DNA of 64,000 nt from Labyrinthula sp. Ha (GCA_015227615.1 JAALGZ010000002.1:1674001-1738000); one strand, 5' to 3'. Shown: positions 28,525-42,516, numbered from the stretch's first letter. Translations and numbers: made by a program. The notes: generated from the letters alone by a model not told the origin.

Positions 28525-29538
28525 ATGGCAGAAAAACACCAGATACAGGCTCAACCTAAGGTAGAGGTTAAAATATCTAGTGCTAAGGTTGAAAAGGCAC
28601 AGACATCCATATTAGAGACAGTAAAGAAGCTTTCTGTAGGTGGGGCAGCAGGGGTTATAGCACGGACAACAGTGGCTCCGATCGACAGAGTCAAAATATT
28701 AATGCAAACCTCACACCTTTTGGGTAAGGCAGAAGCCGCGCAGCATACTTCAATTACGAAGAGTTTCTTGAATATAGTTAAAACGGAAGGAATAGGAAGT
28801 TTATGGAGAGGAAATCTTACAAACTGTGTTCGGGTAATCCCGCACACCGCAACACAGTTCTATGCTTTTGATGCGTACAAAGAGTTAATAGTTTCCAGTG
28901 TTAAGAGTTATAATGCAACTCGGGATAATGATATTACACTTCATCCTATTGTTATGCGGTTGCTTAGTGGTGGATTGAGTGGTATGACTGCAGCTACAGT
29001 TACGCACCCCTTGGATGTAGTAAGAATTAGGTTGCAAACACAAAAAGGTGTGAACACGGTTAGAGACGCCGTTGCACACGTATTCAAGGAAAATGGCCTG
29101 CGTACTTTTTACAAAGGATACATTCCTGCGATGCTAAGTTTGTCCCCTTTCATTGCAATTAACTTTGCCACTATGGACACTCTGAAAAAAATGTATTTTG
29201 GAGATGAGGATAAAAATCTTAGCAAGAAAGAACTTCAGTCGAGAAATCCTTTCGCTACCTTGACATTAGGAGCTATAAGTGGAATTATTGCACAAAGTTG
29301 TTGTTATCCTTTGGATACAGTCAGACGTAGAATGCAGCTGGCTGGAACAAATTATACAAGCACTAGAAATGCCTTCTCAACTATATTACGTGTCGAAGGA
29401 TTAAGAGGGTTCTATAAAGGAATGTCGGCCAATGCACTTAAGGTTGTTCCAAATAACGCCATTCGTTTTGCTTCTTTTGATATTCTGAAGACCTTTATTA
29501 TGAGTGATAACAAAGAAAAAGAAAAGTTTGCAAAGTAG
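28525..29538 (+). CDS. mitochondrial carrier family (SLC25) protein, 337 aa
   Basis: Three homologous repeats of about 100 residues each carry the signature Px[DE]xx[KR]: 'APIDRVKILMQ' (about 56), 'HPLDVVRIRLQ' (about 164) and 'YPLDTVRRRMQ' (about 262). Each repeat has a matching 'W/YRG' or 'YKG' half-motif ('LWRGNLTN', 'FYKGYIPA', 'FYKGMSAN'). This gives the six-helix fold that exchanges solutes across the mitochondrial inner membrane. 'SVGGAAGVIARTTVAPIDR' and 'CCYPLDTVRRRMQLAGT' resemble nucleotide/CoA-type carriers (SLC25A42, ATP-Mg/Pi group). There are no N-terminal EF hands, so it is not a calcium-regulated SCaMC. The substrate is not certain. It is an isolated gene amid non-coding DNA. 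Confidence 0.93.
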   Translation: MAEKHQIQAQPKVEVKISSAKVEKAQTSILETVKKLSVGGAAGVIARTTVAPIDRVKILMQTSHLLGKAEAAQHTSITKSFLNIVKTEGIGSLWRGNLTNCVRVIPHTATQFYAFDAYKELIVSSVKSYNATRDNDITLHPIVMRLLSGGLSGMTAATVTHPLDVVRIRLQTQKGVNTVRDAVAHVFKENGLRTFYKGYIPAMLSLSPFIAINFATMDTLKKMYFGDEDKNLSKKELQSRNPFATLTLGAISGIIAQSCCYPLDTVRRRMQLAGTNYTSTRNAFSTILRVEGLRGFYKGMSANALKVVPNNAIRFASFDILKTFIMSDNKEKEKFAK

Positions 29539-32500
29539 ATAATTAAAGCGTAAATAGTTAGGCAGCAGGGCACATTAAAGTCCGCATCAAATTTTAGTAT
29601 CTTGTTAAGTACAAAGTGACTTGAAATTTCTGTATTTTTCGCTATTGTTCTGATAAAAGAATATATTACTTCTTCAAAGCATGTAAATAAACAGTTTCTT
29701 TCTTCAAATTTACTCGCCTAGATATAATTCAACATAAGAATAGAGTATCCTTTATGACAGGTTAGACTGCATTTTCTATAGCAATATGTAGGACTTTCCC
29801 TCTTAGCTTTGGAATTATTACCATTTGTTTCTATTAAGTAACAATAATTGTTTACATTTTACAAAGACTAACGAATTGAGAAAACCATTAAAAGGCTATA
29901 AAGATAAAAATTACCTTTGCAGAAAATGACCAGAGCTCATTTATTAGCAGGGACACATATAGAATAATTCAGTACGAAGTAGAATAACTTTAAACACTAA
30001 ATGCGGTAAATAAGATAGATAGAGTAACAAGGAGTAAATTTCTGATATCAGGAGATCTGTGCCTGAAAATTAAGGGTAATCAAATTCTTTCTAGATTATG
30101 CAGACGCTACAAGTAAAACATCCGTTTGGCTTACATAAAACTGATAGTTGTTGTCTAGTATTCTTGTGTAAATATAATGACATTCCTGCGCTCACTCATC
30201 ACTTTAGTACCAATAAACCTGCCTTATACTCTTATAATTCTCCCTTTGTTTTTTTTGCTCAGAAAGAAAGCAAAATTAATTTTTTCATCAAGTCCTCAGT
30301 TTCTAGTTAGTTTCATTCTCTATTTAACTGGACCCGCAATGGGAATTACTCTTCTCCGAGTTACTAAATGAAAAACCTTAATGATTATGAGTATCCTGAA
30401 ACTCTCAAAAGTATTTTTTCCTTAACCTATCAATCTTTATTGTAAACCAGCTTTATTTAGATCTTATATCGCAGCCAAAAGTCGAAACCCTGGTCGAATA
30501 TCTTCCAATTTTCTGAGCTCAACCATACTCGAGAGAATCTCTTAATAATTGTTTCTAACCGACTACTTTTGTCTTCTCTTCTCTATATTCTTTCTTGAAC
30601 CTTTGATTGATCTCAGACAGGAAAATGTATATCTGAGGTTACAGTTCATACTTTTTGACTTTAAAGGGAATGTGATTAAGATGAGAAATATCTGCATCAC
30701 CAAGTAACATTAAACCTGGAAAACCCTTTCCGACCCGTATAACCCCCGTTAATGAAGAAAGGAAGACTTCTTACTGGAAATTATGAGGTAAGTATAAGTA
30801 TTTTCCAACGGGTTCAAGCTATAACTTCTAAAATTATTTTAATGGAATATTTGTGTTAAGAGGTTCACAGGATAACACGAGTATATTGATCCCTCCATAG
30901 CAGAATAATCATAGGAGGTGATTAAGAAATTCGCTCTAGTCTAGAAAAAAGGAACTGGTATACTTTGTGGATAAGACTAAGCGAGTTTTTCTGTGACAAT
31001 GACTGTGAAGTCTTTAAGTTTGCGCATGATCATTATAACCTACATTCTACAGAGCCTAATAAGCTCTATCTTCCCCCGAGTAAAGCCACCAATTTACATG
31101 ATCAAGGTATAGAAAACCTGTTTTGATACTTTGTAATTTATTTAGAAAAATGGTAATATTTTCCCCTCGAAACTGGAATTGGTCTTGAAATGATTATAAA
31201 TAACATCTAGTATTTTTTTGCCAAATTACCCAGTTTTTTGTGCTTCGAAGCTTTGACTTAATGAAATTTCTCAAGTTTTAACCCTATTCATTTGTATTTC
31301 ATAATCGTACTCTTATTTCTGTTTCCACACCATGGCACTCGAACCCATGTACCTGCGTCTTCTGATGGGTAATCCATCCTGTTTAATCAATTGAATAGTC
31401 AACATTAACCTAACGACTCTAGATTATGAGCTTGTTACCATTCTATCGCCCAATTTTTCGTATCATCATTAAGCACTATCTAGACATATATGGAATCCAG
31501 CAAGACCTGTTCCGCTAACAATTTACTCAGGATCTGTTACACAGCTAAGTGCTCATTTTGTGAAGGTTTTCAGTTTTTACATAAATCAGAGAAAAGCTCT
31601 TAGATAATGGAGCATTCGGGCTATCCGGTTTTTTGTCATTTGATATATTATAACATGTGAAAAAATACATATAGTAATTGACAAATATAAGAGTACTGCG
31701 AGACACCAAATTTCAAAACTCCTAGCAACATTATTTGAGTTGTAATAATTGTTTAACTAGTATTTCTCTCTCTCCGCGACATATATCAGTCTAAAATATT
31801 GTTTCCTTCAAGGGAAGATTGCAGTGAAAAATATCAGAGCACCTATATTGGAGAATAATTGGTTAGGAAAAACAGATGTATTTTTTTCAAACTCTAGGTT
31901 GGGAGCAAATAAAGAAGGAGAGAAACCCATCTTAGGCTTGAATAGTATTCAATTGCTTAATAGGAAAAACAATCTCGCGTGCTTTCTTGAAGGGCACGTT
32001 TACTCCTATTTACAAATTGAATAAATACATGGAGCCTGATATAATTCACGTTAATTAGCAAGGTCATGCAGTACACAGTAAAAAAATATGATAGTTCCAG
32101 TAGAATCATCTGGTCAACACAAGGTTTCTACCAAATTTAAAGGAGTGGGGTTAATAACTCACCAAAATACTAGGAATTTCATTTCCTATCGAGGATGATT
32201 TAACATAGGTAACAGCCATAGTTTTGTCTAGTAAATCCACAGCGGTGCTATGAATATATTCTTAGAACCCTACGATATCCGTACTTATCATCTCTTGAGT
32301 ACTTCAAAAGGAAAGTTTAGAAAGGTGTTGATGCACATCATCTATTTGGAAGTAGGTTCACAGTTATCCGTTTCTGATGCTGATAGTTTTATATCTTGTT
32401 AGAGCTAGATGCACAAGAGCATGAGTTTGATTTTTAGCTGGCAAAAGAATTCTCATAAAAAGGTTTTTCTCATTGAATACTTTATTTAAAGAATTAACGT

Positions 32501-35500
32501 ACAGGGATTCCGAAATAAAAACATTGAATTTGGATGCAGGTTTATCTCGGCATTATTGTGGAGAGTTGGGAGGGTAATATATATTTTCTAACTTGGACAT
32601 GACTTCTGTTACGAGTGATCTCCTTGGAAATATCAAGAAAAATGGGTAATAGGTAACTTGCGGTACGTCTTAATAAGGACAAGTAGATGGGATGAATATA
32701 TAAATTTGTTAAAAAAAATATTCATTAAAGGGTACAAGTCTAAGATTTTGTATCGAAATATGAAGACTCAAAGCGCATCAAGATTTACCAGATAAAAATA
32801 CAATAAATTAGGGTCGGGAATTCTTGCACCATACAACGATGCTGCATTCATAAGGTTCGTATTAAATTTTAATATATGCTGCAGCTGGTGTTCTTGAAAT
32901 TACTTCAAGGGATCTAAGTTTGCAAAGTTAAGTTAGTCAGACACTAAGCAGTCGAGTGTACGACTCTCTCCATACTGACTGTTTACACTTTACATAGTTA
33001 TAATACAATATTACATTACCGCACAATTGGTGCAAATTTACATAATACATTTTTACTAATACATAAGCACCGGAAACAACAGATCGTAAAACCTCAATAT
33101 TTCAACAACTAATGGGAGTTAGAAGACCTTACTTATATAACTTTAAAGCTCTTTTCAAGCTCTTTGAGTTTATTAAACTTAATAAACGTATACTCATACA
33201 CATATATACGATACGGACAATTACTTGTCTAACTAAGTTTTTTCTTTCAAATTTTATTTTGGGTGAAAAAAATCAATTTCTCAGGTGTAGGTCTTTCTAC
33301 TAGGTAAACAGTTAGCATATATTAACCAAAAAACTATTCTAGCTGAGGAACTTCTTGTCTCACTTGAGTATTCTTCTTTCAAAATTAAGTTTTTATCACA
33401 TCTTCAGGGATGCCAAATCCAGGAAGATTTTAATCAAATATAATAGGGGCTTTTATATTTCAGATATTGGTGACAAATGTAATGAATTATACATGTGCTG
33501 CCCTTATATACATCAGTATTCTTACATATTGCGAATATGAGAAGAGCAAACGAAACACCGTATACCTTTGGGATGGATATACTTCTCAGGAAGTCTGCAC
33601 ATTTCTTATGATGCGCTAAAGAAGGGTTGAAGGGCTGGCACGGGTTTCTTCTGTTACACTCGTGTAGAGATCAAATAAACTTGCTGTATAAACCTAAGTG
33701 AGCAACAGCATCAAAGTAGGCGTTATGCCCTACCAAGAACATGTTCTTACCAGAACTAGATAACTTCATCCAAAGATTTGGGGAAATGAAGTGTTTGGTT
33801 GAGAACAAATTATCCCGCATTCTAGATCATTCTCAACAACATCAATTTACTAAAGTGCTCACTGTTATCCCCATTTTTGCATCTTCGTCGCTGATCCCAA
33901 ACTTAATTAGGCCGGGAAACTTAGAAATAAGAAATCCGTGTCTAACATAAACTTTTTTTGTGTTACAAATATGTCGTGATGAAAAACTTAGCAAAAGCGT
34001 TTAAAAGATATTATTGAGCACAAGGTTTACAATAAAACGGAAGCACGGGCAAATTTAACCCAGGTTTGATTCTAGATGCAAATAAGACCACTAGAAAATA
34101 CTGTAACACATATTATGATAATCTGGACATTAACTCGCTAGAAGGTACTTGATCAGGCGTGCCTGTGCTACCAAAGGCAAAAAAGCGGCGGGATCTTTTC
34201 CTGTAGAGTAGAATTAGTGTGAAGTTTTTTTGTTCTGGCGAGGGAAGCCCCGCATGACGTACCAGTACATTTTAACCCTGTAGTTGGAAACGGCTTTAAC
34301 TGCTAAGAGACTTAAAATAATATTTTCTAAAAAACTTGAGGATAACGTTGTCTTCAAATCCAAGCAGAGTTCAAGGTAGTAGTATGGAAAAAAGACAGTA
34401 AGGTGTTGCAAGTTCCAAACTGCAAAGGGAGATTTTAACTTGGCTATCAAACCAAGAATATCGTAAAGGCTTCACTTGGTGTAGATTTCAAACACATCGG
34501 GTCAAACCTTAGGGTGTTTAATATCCAGCTGCGCAAAGGGTCCATGTCCTAGAGGGGGTATTAGCGGAAAGCATAGAAGTTGTCACTTTCTTATTTCTAA
34601 AGGTTGTAATATTTACTCTTCACTATCATGATGACACGTCATTATTCACGAGTCGAGAATTGTAGGAGGAAATTGTTCGAGCTATGAAATGAGACCCTAC
34701 TTTGCACATTCGATAAAAATATCCCTGTAGCCAAGCGAACTGATGAATTTGAAGGTTCCCAATAGAACTATTACCCCAAAAAACAGTTTCTAATAATATA
34801 ATAGTTGTTTTGCCCCAGCCATATTGGAAACTCTACTAGATATAAAGTAGAGAACCATATACTTCATCTTTAAATCGGAACCCTTGAGCAAGAGCAATAC
34901 GAAACCCATATTTGGAGAAGGTAGAGCTTATATTTAGACGCCGTAGACTATAGCGTCAAAAAATTATTCTTTACTCTACAAAATTTAAATCTTGGTTTGT
35001 ATCCTAAACAAAATTCAAACTCTAGAGTTGAGAAGAACAAGCTGCTAGCTCTTGTATTGTCTATAGTTTGCTATTTATTAAGAACTAGGTTTCATCATTG
35101 AAGATCATAAACAGTATGTTATTGTGGATGAAGTATCATCAAGGATTTTCCTCACTTCTTCAAATTTTCAATAAACGCCTACAGAACTACTGCAAACCTT
35201 ATTTGTTTAGGTTGTACCTGCACAGTTTGTTATCATTGGTATTTGAAAGCTTGAAACACGGACAGAAGACAAGTCAAAGCCCTTAAACTGTGCTTACGAA
35301 ACATTTTTTTTCAAAGACCAAAAGATCAGGAAGTACTGCGCAAAGAAACAGTTTAAGTTGTATCAAGAAACACAGTTGCACTGAAGTAAAGCTGGTAGAA
35401 TTGCTTTGGACTTTGGGAGAATTTAAAACATTTTATGTAAATAACTCTATTACTTGATTCCAAAACGACTAGGTGTTTTACTTGGGAAATTATCTCTAAC

Positions 35501-36050
35501 CTTAGTAAGGAATGGAAGAAACAACCACAATTATCTTTAACCATTTGAAAGAAATATGAAATGCAAAATCAACAGTCTTTCAAGGTAAAAAGAACAAGAA
35601 TCTTTTCAGAAAATCACACAAAAAACCTTTGAAATAAAAAATTATTTATTTTTTGAAACTCTTCCTATGTTCGTCCTTGAAATATTATTTTATTTCCATC
35701 TTTATTGATTTGATGAAAACAATTAGAATTTGAACCAATCAAACCCAATCTTCAAACCCAACTCAGTTGAGTCTCGAAAGTCTCGAATAATAATATTCCT
35801 ACATATTTGTATTGAATGGAAAAACTAGTAAATCTGGAGGAAGATAAGTATTTATGATCATACTCGGTCTTTCGGTTTTCGTAACCTATCGCTTTATACA
35901 GTACATCTGAATTAAAAATGGCCGAATAACAGCATAACCTGATTCAGGAGATTATAGGTTCATCGGTTTTTCGGATCTTCCTTTTTATTCTTGTTTCCTA
36001 TTTTCAGATTGAGCTGAGTTTCACTATAAACAAATACAAAACAAAATAGG
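29539..36050. other. gene-poor AT-rich sequence, 6.5 kb
   Basis: No supported coding or RNA gene. The frames here (up to 78 aa) lack motifs and compete with one another on both strands. A tRNA-like T-arm at about 31325-31370 was examined and rejected. A TATA-like CTATAAAC lies about 27 bp before the sulfotransferase ATG at the right end. Confidence 0.5.
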
Positions 36051-36974
36051 ATGGATACAAAAGAAGTTCTTGCTGATGTTAGAAAAATGTTAGATGGTTT
36101 TTTCACTCCAGAAAGTATTAAAGCCGGTAGAAGTTTCAAGCCAAGAGAAGATGATATCTTTGTAGCAACATCACCAAAATGTGGAACAACGTGGACATTG
36201 CAGATCTGCCATATGTTGCGCTCAAATGGAGATACAGATTTTAAAGATATTCTTTTAGAAACACCTTGGGATATTATGGCGCATGATATTGGTCAAAACT
36301 TGGATGATGCACAAAAATATTCACCAAGAGTATTTAAAAGTCACGAAACTTATGAAAAAATAGGAAAAGGTGGAAAATATATTTATGTAACAAGAGATCC
36401 AAAAGACAGTTTTGTTTCTTACTATCACTTTATGTTACAGTCACCAATTGCAAATCCATCAACTTGTTCAAAGAAAGCATTTGCTAAAGTATTATTTGAA
36501 GATCCTGGAGTTTTTCCACTTCCAGTTGATTACATTGTTTCCTATGCTGAAGCAGCAAAGAAAAATCCAGATAATATTTTGTTTTTATTTTACGAAGATA
36601 TGAAAAATAAAACAAGAGAAAGTATTGAAAAAATAGCACGTTTTATGGGATTAGATAAACTTCCAGAAGAAGAGTTTGAAGCTAGATGTGATGCTGCTGA
36701 AAAATACTCATCTCTTCAATATATGAAAGAGAATAAAGAAAAGTTTGAACTTAGAGAAGTGATGAAAAAAATGTTCGAAACTCAACCAGAACTAGTTGGT
36801 ACAATAGAAGGAGATAAGTTAAAGTTGGTGAGATCTGGAAAAAGTGGTGAAGGAAAAGTAATTCCGGATGAAGTTCAAGATTTGTTTACAAAATCTTGGA
36901 AAGAAGTTGTAGAAAATAAATTAGGATATTCTTCATATGAAGAGTTTAGGGCGAGTTATTCTGTTAGTGTGTAA
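36051..36974 (+). CDS. cytosolic-type sulfotransferase, 307 aa (paralogue 1)
   Basis: The PAPS 5'-phosphosulfate loop is 'TSPKCGTTWTLQI' (about 43-55; family PKSGTTW). The catalytic His lies in 'RVFKSHETYE' (about 101-110), and the 3'-phosphate-binding segment is 'IYVTRDPKDSFVSYYHF' (about 118-135). The C-terminal 'RKGxxGDWK' of animal SULTs is represented by 'RSGKSGEGK' (about 262-270). The full Sulfotransfer_1 fold length is present with no signal peptide, so it should be a soluble enzyme transferring sulfate from PAPS to small hydroxyl or amino compounds. The acceptor is unknown. It is single-exon and isolated. A close paralogue lies 15 kb downstream on the same strand. Confidence 0.93.
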   Translation: MDTKEVLADVRKMLDGFFTPESIKAGRSFKPREDDIFVATSPKCGTTWTLQICHMLRSNGDTDFKDILLETPWDIMAHDIGQNLDDAQKYSPRVFKSHETYEKIGKGGKYIYVTRDPKDSFVSYYHFMLQSPIANPSTCSKKAFAKVLFEDPGVFPLPVDYIVSYAEAAKKNPDNILFLFYEDMKNKTRESIEKIARFMGLDKLPEEEFEARCDAAEKYSSLQYMKENKEKFELREVMKKMFETQPELVGTIEGDKLKLVRSGKSGEGKVIPDEVQDLFTKSWKEVVENKLGYSSYEEFRASYSVSV

Positions 36975-39900
36975 AATAGTTATATTTTCATAAATTAAAA
37001 AGAATTAGAAATTTTAACAGCTCTTGATATTTTGTATTAAGGAAGTCAAATCCAGGAAGAATACGTTTTATTTCCTTTCTTGTATATAAGTGCGCTGGTC
37101 ATAAGCTTCGATTTCTTTTAGAACTATAAGTTTATCATAGAATCCATCATAAAAAATGCGATCTCTTTCTTTTACCAACACGTTAAAAAATTCTTTATGG
37201 TGACTCAAACATATTACACTAAATTTGAAATAGAATTCTTACAAAGCTTCTGAACAGTGTTTTATAGCAAACTGAGCTTTGCAGCTAAAGCAGTATCAAA
37301 TTCCTGGTAGAAGCTATTAAAAACTCATATGATATCTGTTGTCTCAATAATAAACTAATATTCAGAAAGCTATATAATACTATTTATCGAAACACGAGTG
37401 AATATATTGCTTTAGTTATATTTTTATATATATGTCAAACTGCCTAGATGACGAGTCATAATGTCAATATTTAACACTTGCCTATTATTTAAAGCAAAGA
37501 ACAATATTTACTTCTTCGAGTAACTTCCTAATATTCTAAAAATCTTTTCTTTCAGTACAGCGCTTAAAGAAATGAACCCCAGAAAACCTAATACGTAAAA
37601 TCACAGTATGTTCAAAATGTTTATAATCACTAAGTCTCCTGGGATTGACAAATTATTTAAACGAGTTACATTGTTCATCTATAAACGGTAAGACCTTGGG
37701 TTATTATTTGCTCTCGCATAGTCTTCAATGAGAGTTGTTGAAAGTGTATTTTCGGCACTAATCACTTCAGCACTGTTTTTATTTCTATGAGCATGGATAG
37801 TATTATAGCAGGTGAGCTTTAATCTCATTAAAACAGTGAGTACTTTACAAATATTAGGATATGGTAAAATAATTTATTATGTTTTTCTAGTATTATATTT
37901 TGTGATAGCGACAATACTAACACATGGCGTGGTATTTTTAATATATTCTGTGAAGTGTTTACTGTGTCAATAAGTATAGCGATACGGGGATAAATGTTCT
38001 TGTAGATATTCCCCTTTGAACAACTAATCAAGGATGAATACAAATATATATAAAACTCACCTGTAAGTAAAACTACTTAAAAATATTACTTGACCAATTT
38101 TTAAAGTCAAGCACCTTCTATTTAAGTAACTATCAACGAATACAACACAAAGTACAATATAGCGCAGGTAGAAAGCGATTCTTATATATCATTAGACTGA
38201 AAGAAGAAGAAACTCAATACTATAGACAAAATTAAACATAAATATATATATCAGATATTCAAGATAATACTTAATGGTTCCAGTACAAGACGTGTTTAGA
38301 AGCTGCAGTTGGAAGGTGAGGTGACAAGGGGTTCAAGTTTGTGCTTACCGAGAAAACATAACCAGAGGTCTAATAAATTGTTTCTGCAAATGCACGAGAT
38401 CAAACATCTAGGTTTATTACCTACTACTTAAAAATTAGAGCATTTACCTACTTTTATAGGAGTATATCTTTCTACATTATTAGCACAAATGGTGTTGCAT
38501 CTTTTTCTTTTTCCCGTTGTTTTTTCAGGTTGCCCACTAAATGGTGGGAAATCCGGAAGTTTGAAAGTTCTTACACGACATGTGGATGTGACAGGTTGCA
38601 CGAATGTAGCACCACCTCTTAAATTTCTGTTTCTTAAGCTGAAATGCTTTGTCACAGTCAACTTATAAACAACTCTCTTTAATATAAGATGCTGCACAAT
38701 AATTCTTATCACCTCATTCAACTTTATTTATAGAAGGGATATTGAATATGAGATACCATTCCTTGAGTAAGAGCTAGTTATTACCTTTTGCTTTTTTTTA
38801 TTTCCTGAAGAAGATCACAAATTTTAAAGGCTATTACATAAAAAGAGTGGGACTTTCTTAGCCATCTCTCCGAAAGGTTAGTTGTAATCAATACAAGCGC
38901 TCTCTTGAACAAAATAATGATGATTATCATTCATTTCGTCACATATTCCTTTAGGAGAGGAATGCACATCTTCAGGATAACGCACCGCTATTTAGTTGAA
39001 TCATGTAACCTTTACTGGGATGTTTTCTTTGGATCTCCTATATCCCATGTCCAGCTTTTAATACCGCATTCGATTTATATTGTTGAACCTTCTCACGCTC
39101 CCCTATAAACGTTGTTTTTACATGTTAGCTGTATTCTTCTTCCAAGAGGACCAGGGCATTAATTTCTTGGTTGGTTTTTAGCTGTAGATTTCGTTCGTGA
39201 AAGATATCGTGGGTTGTTGTATTCAAAATATCTAACTTAGCAAAATGAGGTATCAACCGGCCTTTTACGTGCACGACCTATGATAATATTCTGCTTCTTG
39301 CAATCAGATGTATCTTTTAGTAATTTAAAACTGAGCATATGAGTGCCGTGTTTAAATGGGTTAGTTTTTATAGTTAGAACCTACTGAAATGGTTTCTTCA
39401 ATGTACTATATTCTTGTTTAACATCTTTTAAATACATAAGCAAATGATCATCTGAGCTATAGAACGCAGAGAAACCTTAGTTACAATATGAATAAAATTC
39501 TGTTTGCAGATTTCCCAAAAAAGTTTTGAGTAGTGAAGAATAGGTCTTGTAAATGTTTTTGGTCCCTAAAATATTTTATTTTAATAAATTTTTAGGGCAA
39601 TACTGAAGGTTGCTACGCCATAGCTCGTCAAAGCTGCATCCTCTTTAGTTAACCCAAAATGTCCTAATGCGGAATGAAATTATGTGAAAACTTCAGCTGT
39701 GAAGAACAAAATTCCTGCATAGCCGGATTTAATGAAGTAGTGAAAATCGATGAGTATCATACATGTTATGATGTATTTTCCTGTATTATGGGCAAAGCCG
39801 CTTGAATGAATTTATGGTATTTCAAAGACTAATCTCTAGTTAAATTCTATTAGATATTTGGAACAGACAAACGAGTAAATTACAGTCCGAGACAAAAAGA

Positions 39901-40493
39901 AGCTCAAAACTCCAGCTTTTACTTTAAACTTTGATTCAGACTCCACCAGCTGGGCATTTCTCCTTGTGAAAAAGGTCTTACTTCCCTGGTTCAACATCCT
40001 GCCAATCAGCGGGGATCTTAGCTTCCGTTTTCAAGTTTTTTTGTCACCTGATTTCCTACCAATAGTATGTTAAGAGTTATGGATAGAAGATTCATCAATG
40101 TATTGTTCCTATTCTCAGCAAATTTTATTTCAAAGATGACTTGGACATCGCTATTTTGAAGGCCAAAAAATAAGGGATTGGCGGTGTCCATCGCGAGATT
40201 CTTTAACAATGTAAACGTTATTATTAATACCACCCGTCAATCTAGCCTAACAACTTGCAATTATTCTTATTCCTTCTTAAACAAAATAAACCTTTTCCGT
40301 AAATATTGTTGAGAACGTGCTCTGCGAGCATCCCTTCACTTTGAAAGGAAAGCCTCTTAGAAGCTAACGTTTTGTAAAAGCCAGACTACTCTGCAGGATT
40401 CTTAACAGTATTCGAAAAACAATCAAAAGCAACAAAAGAATTATTGAGTACCTGTTGAAACACGTTGCTTCGCTGCTTCACCTCTCAGCAATT
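36975..40493. other. gene-poor AT-rich sequence
   Basis: No supported gene. The minus-strand frame 38428-38721 (97 aa, 'FKLPDFPPFSGQPEKTTGKR') is the longest, but it has no motif or supporting context. The right end is the insertion point of element B. Confidence 0.5.
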
Positions 40494-40677
40494 TGTCTCG
40501 GTCATACCGAGACCCGGTGTTCCCGTATTATTGAGAACCCCTTAACGGTAAACTTGTAACATAGTATTACCCTAAACTGCTATATAGGGTTACGGCACAG
40601 AATTTATATCGTACATATTGACATACTTAAGCGTTAATGACCTAATTCACACTCAGCTTAGTGATCACAGTAAGACA
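40494..40677 (+). repeat. element B 5' LTR (184 bp)
   Basis: Begins TGTCTCGG and ends AAGACA. Directly after the start is a 6-bp hairpin, CTCGGT-cat-ACCGAG (40497-40511), a candidate for binding or RNA folding at the LTR tip. Confidence 0.93.
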
Positions 40678-40694
40678 TAAATCAATTTACGTCA

Positions 40695-41700
40695 ATGGCT
40701 GAAACGAATACAGAATCAGTTAGCGACAAAGGGCCAGGAACCAAAGCTGTAACCCTTGATAGTCCATCTACTCCCACGCAAATAGGCGAGATACTAAATA
40801 CAGAAGCAGTTAGACCTAACCCAATATTCGTCCCTGACAAAGCAAAACATTCAGAGTCAAACGAGTCTTCTAACACGCCACAGCTTCGAAGTGCTCCAGG
40901 ACAGACGGAATTTTCGTTCTCGGACTTAGAGAAAGTGCAAAGAGAAGCTCGTGAAAGAACTCGATTAGAAAATTTACGAAGGACTTTGGAGGCTAAAGAG
41001 TTAGAATTACGTTTGAAGGAGCAGGAAATCGCTGAAAGAGAAGCTCAGCTTATTGAAGTGTCATTACCTAAAGCCAATAAGCCAGAAGAAGAAGTTTCAT
41101 TTCAGGGGGAAAACAAATCTATTAGAAAAGGGTTCACCAGATGACTTTGAAAAGTATAATTATGATGCAGAACACATTGAAATAAAGCTAGAACAAAAAA
41201 AGGAAGCTATTTATCCTGAAAAGGCAGCTAAACCTCCCACAAATGTTCCAAAGTCTCCATCTTCTCTTCCATCTTATTCATCAAAAATACCTCATCCAAA
41301 ATATCCTGTATCTCTTACTAGTAAAAAATCATATGTTAGAGACAATCAATCCATCGCTAGGTCAAGAGTTACTCTCAATATGTCCCCAACAGATGGATGG
41401 TCTGAAACAGGAAGCTCTTTTGTCGATAGAAAGCAACTTACTCGACCATTCAAGCAAATTCCATTGCCAGAGACTGTGACTAACTCTCCATCAAGATCAG
41501 GCTACCCTCTAGTACAAGTTCCTTAACCCGAAAAATTATCTGAACTTACAAGCGAGGCAATAGAGACGTTCGTTCACGAATATACCTCAGCAGCTCATTC
41601 TGTTCCTGGTTTGAAAATTCAGAGTCTACTTACGAAGAAGGTTTCGGATTATTTATTTCTCAGATGTGTTAAGGTCACCAACAGTAGTTCGGTTTAAAAA
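40695..41700 (+). pseudogene. element B gag remnant
   Basis: The ATG at 40695 is 17 bp after the 5' LTR. The first 149 residues end in a strongly helical Glu/Arg/Leu segment ('ERTRLENLRRTLEAKELELR'). A frameshift near 41100 moves the reading to the next frame, which runs to a stop at 41526 and beyond as Pro/Ser-rich sequence. No zinc knuckle is visible, unlike the Gag proteins of A and C. Confidence 0.6.
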
Positions 41701-41703
41701 TAT

Positions 41704-42516
41704 TTGCATCAACACTTGCAGAAATATAGTATCAGGAAAAGAAAGAAGTGTCTCACGAACTTGAAGTATTATTTAACATGGCTAACCACGATTAAAGTTC
41801 CAGAGGATCAGATCTACGACTTCCTTGATCAATTCAATAATATTCTTAAGTATCTTAACGAAGACGAATTGAAGACACACGAGAAAATTATATTTAAAAT
41901 CCTTCTTGAGAAGGTTCCTAGAAGATATGGATTAACTTTTGAAGAGTATACCCTTTCAAATTATACTTTTTCTTTATTCCGACTTAGAAAACTTCTACTT
42001 AAATACAGTGGTATTATTGACACGATGGTTAACTCCAAAGAGCCCACTAGACAAATTCCTAATCACGGTTTTAGACAACCTCATCAGGAGAGGAAAAATA
42101 ACAGAGCCAGGGCGATTAAAGTTGGAAGGGTTGGAGAAAAGGCCAGAGATATTACGATGATGATTTACGATCCAGTTTCAAAACAATACCAGAAGATACA
42201 AGGGCTCATTGACATCGGTGCTGACATGAATGTTGCGCCAGCCCATGTAACTTCTCCTTTTCAAATCAAGGAGCAAAAACCTCGTGTTATTAAAGAATTT
42301 CAAATGTTTGATGGTAAACGCCATCCAGTTACTAAGATTGCACTAGCTAAAATTATATAAATCCAAAAAGATTTTAAGCTAGATATCGGGAGTCAACGCT
42401 TTTTCTGCGTTGAGGTTTCAGAAGTTAAAGAATTGATCATCGGGGACAGAACCCTTAAATATCATGGGGTCTCATTAAAAATCAAAGACGCGCCAAAAGC
42501 TGTGAGGATCGATTAG
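41704..42516 (+). pseudogene. element B gag C-terminus and retropepsin remnant
   Basis: A Lys/Arg-rich segment precedes the protease active site 'GLIDIGADMNVA', where Ile replaces the Ser/Thr of D[ST]GA. The matching C-terminal half is 'ELIIGDRTL', in the same frame but after a stop at 42360. The altered active site and the stop indicate a dead protease. Confidence 0.65.

Noticed and set aside
31325-31400. Possible minus-strand tRNA (GGGTTCGAGTGCC resembles a B box; GATGG/CCATC hairpin upstream)
   Set aside because: No acceptor stem pairs, the T-arm has a mismatch, the anticodon loop lacks U33 and no A box is evident. At best it is a relic.
38428-38721. 97-aa minus-strand open frame
   Set aside because: No motif, no neighbouring gene or regulatory context, and within chance expectation for several kb of non-coding DNA.
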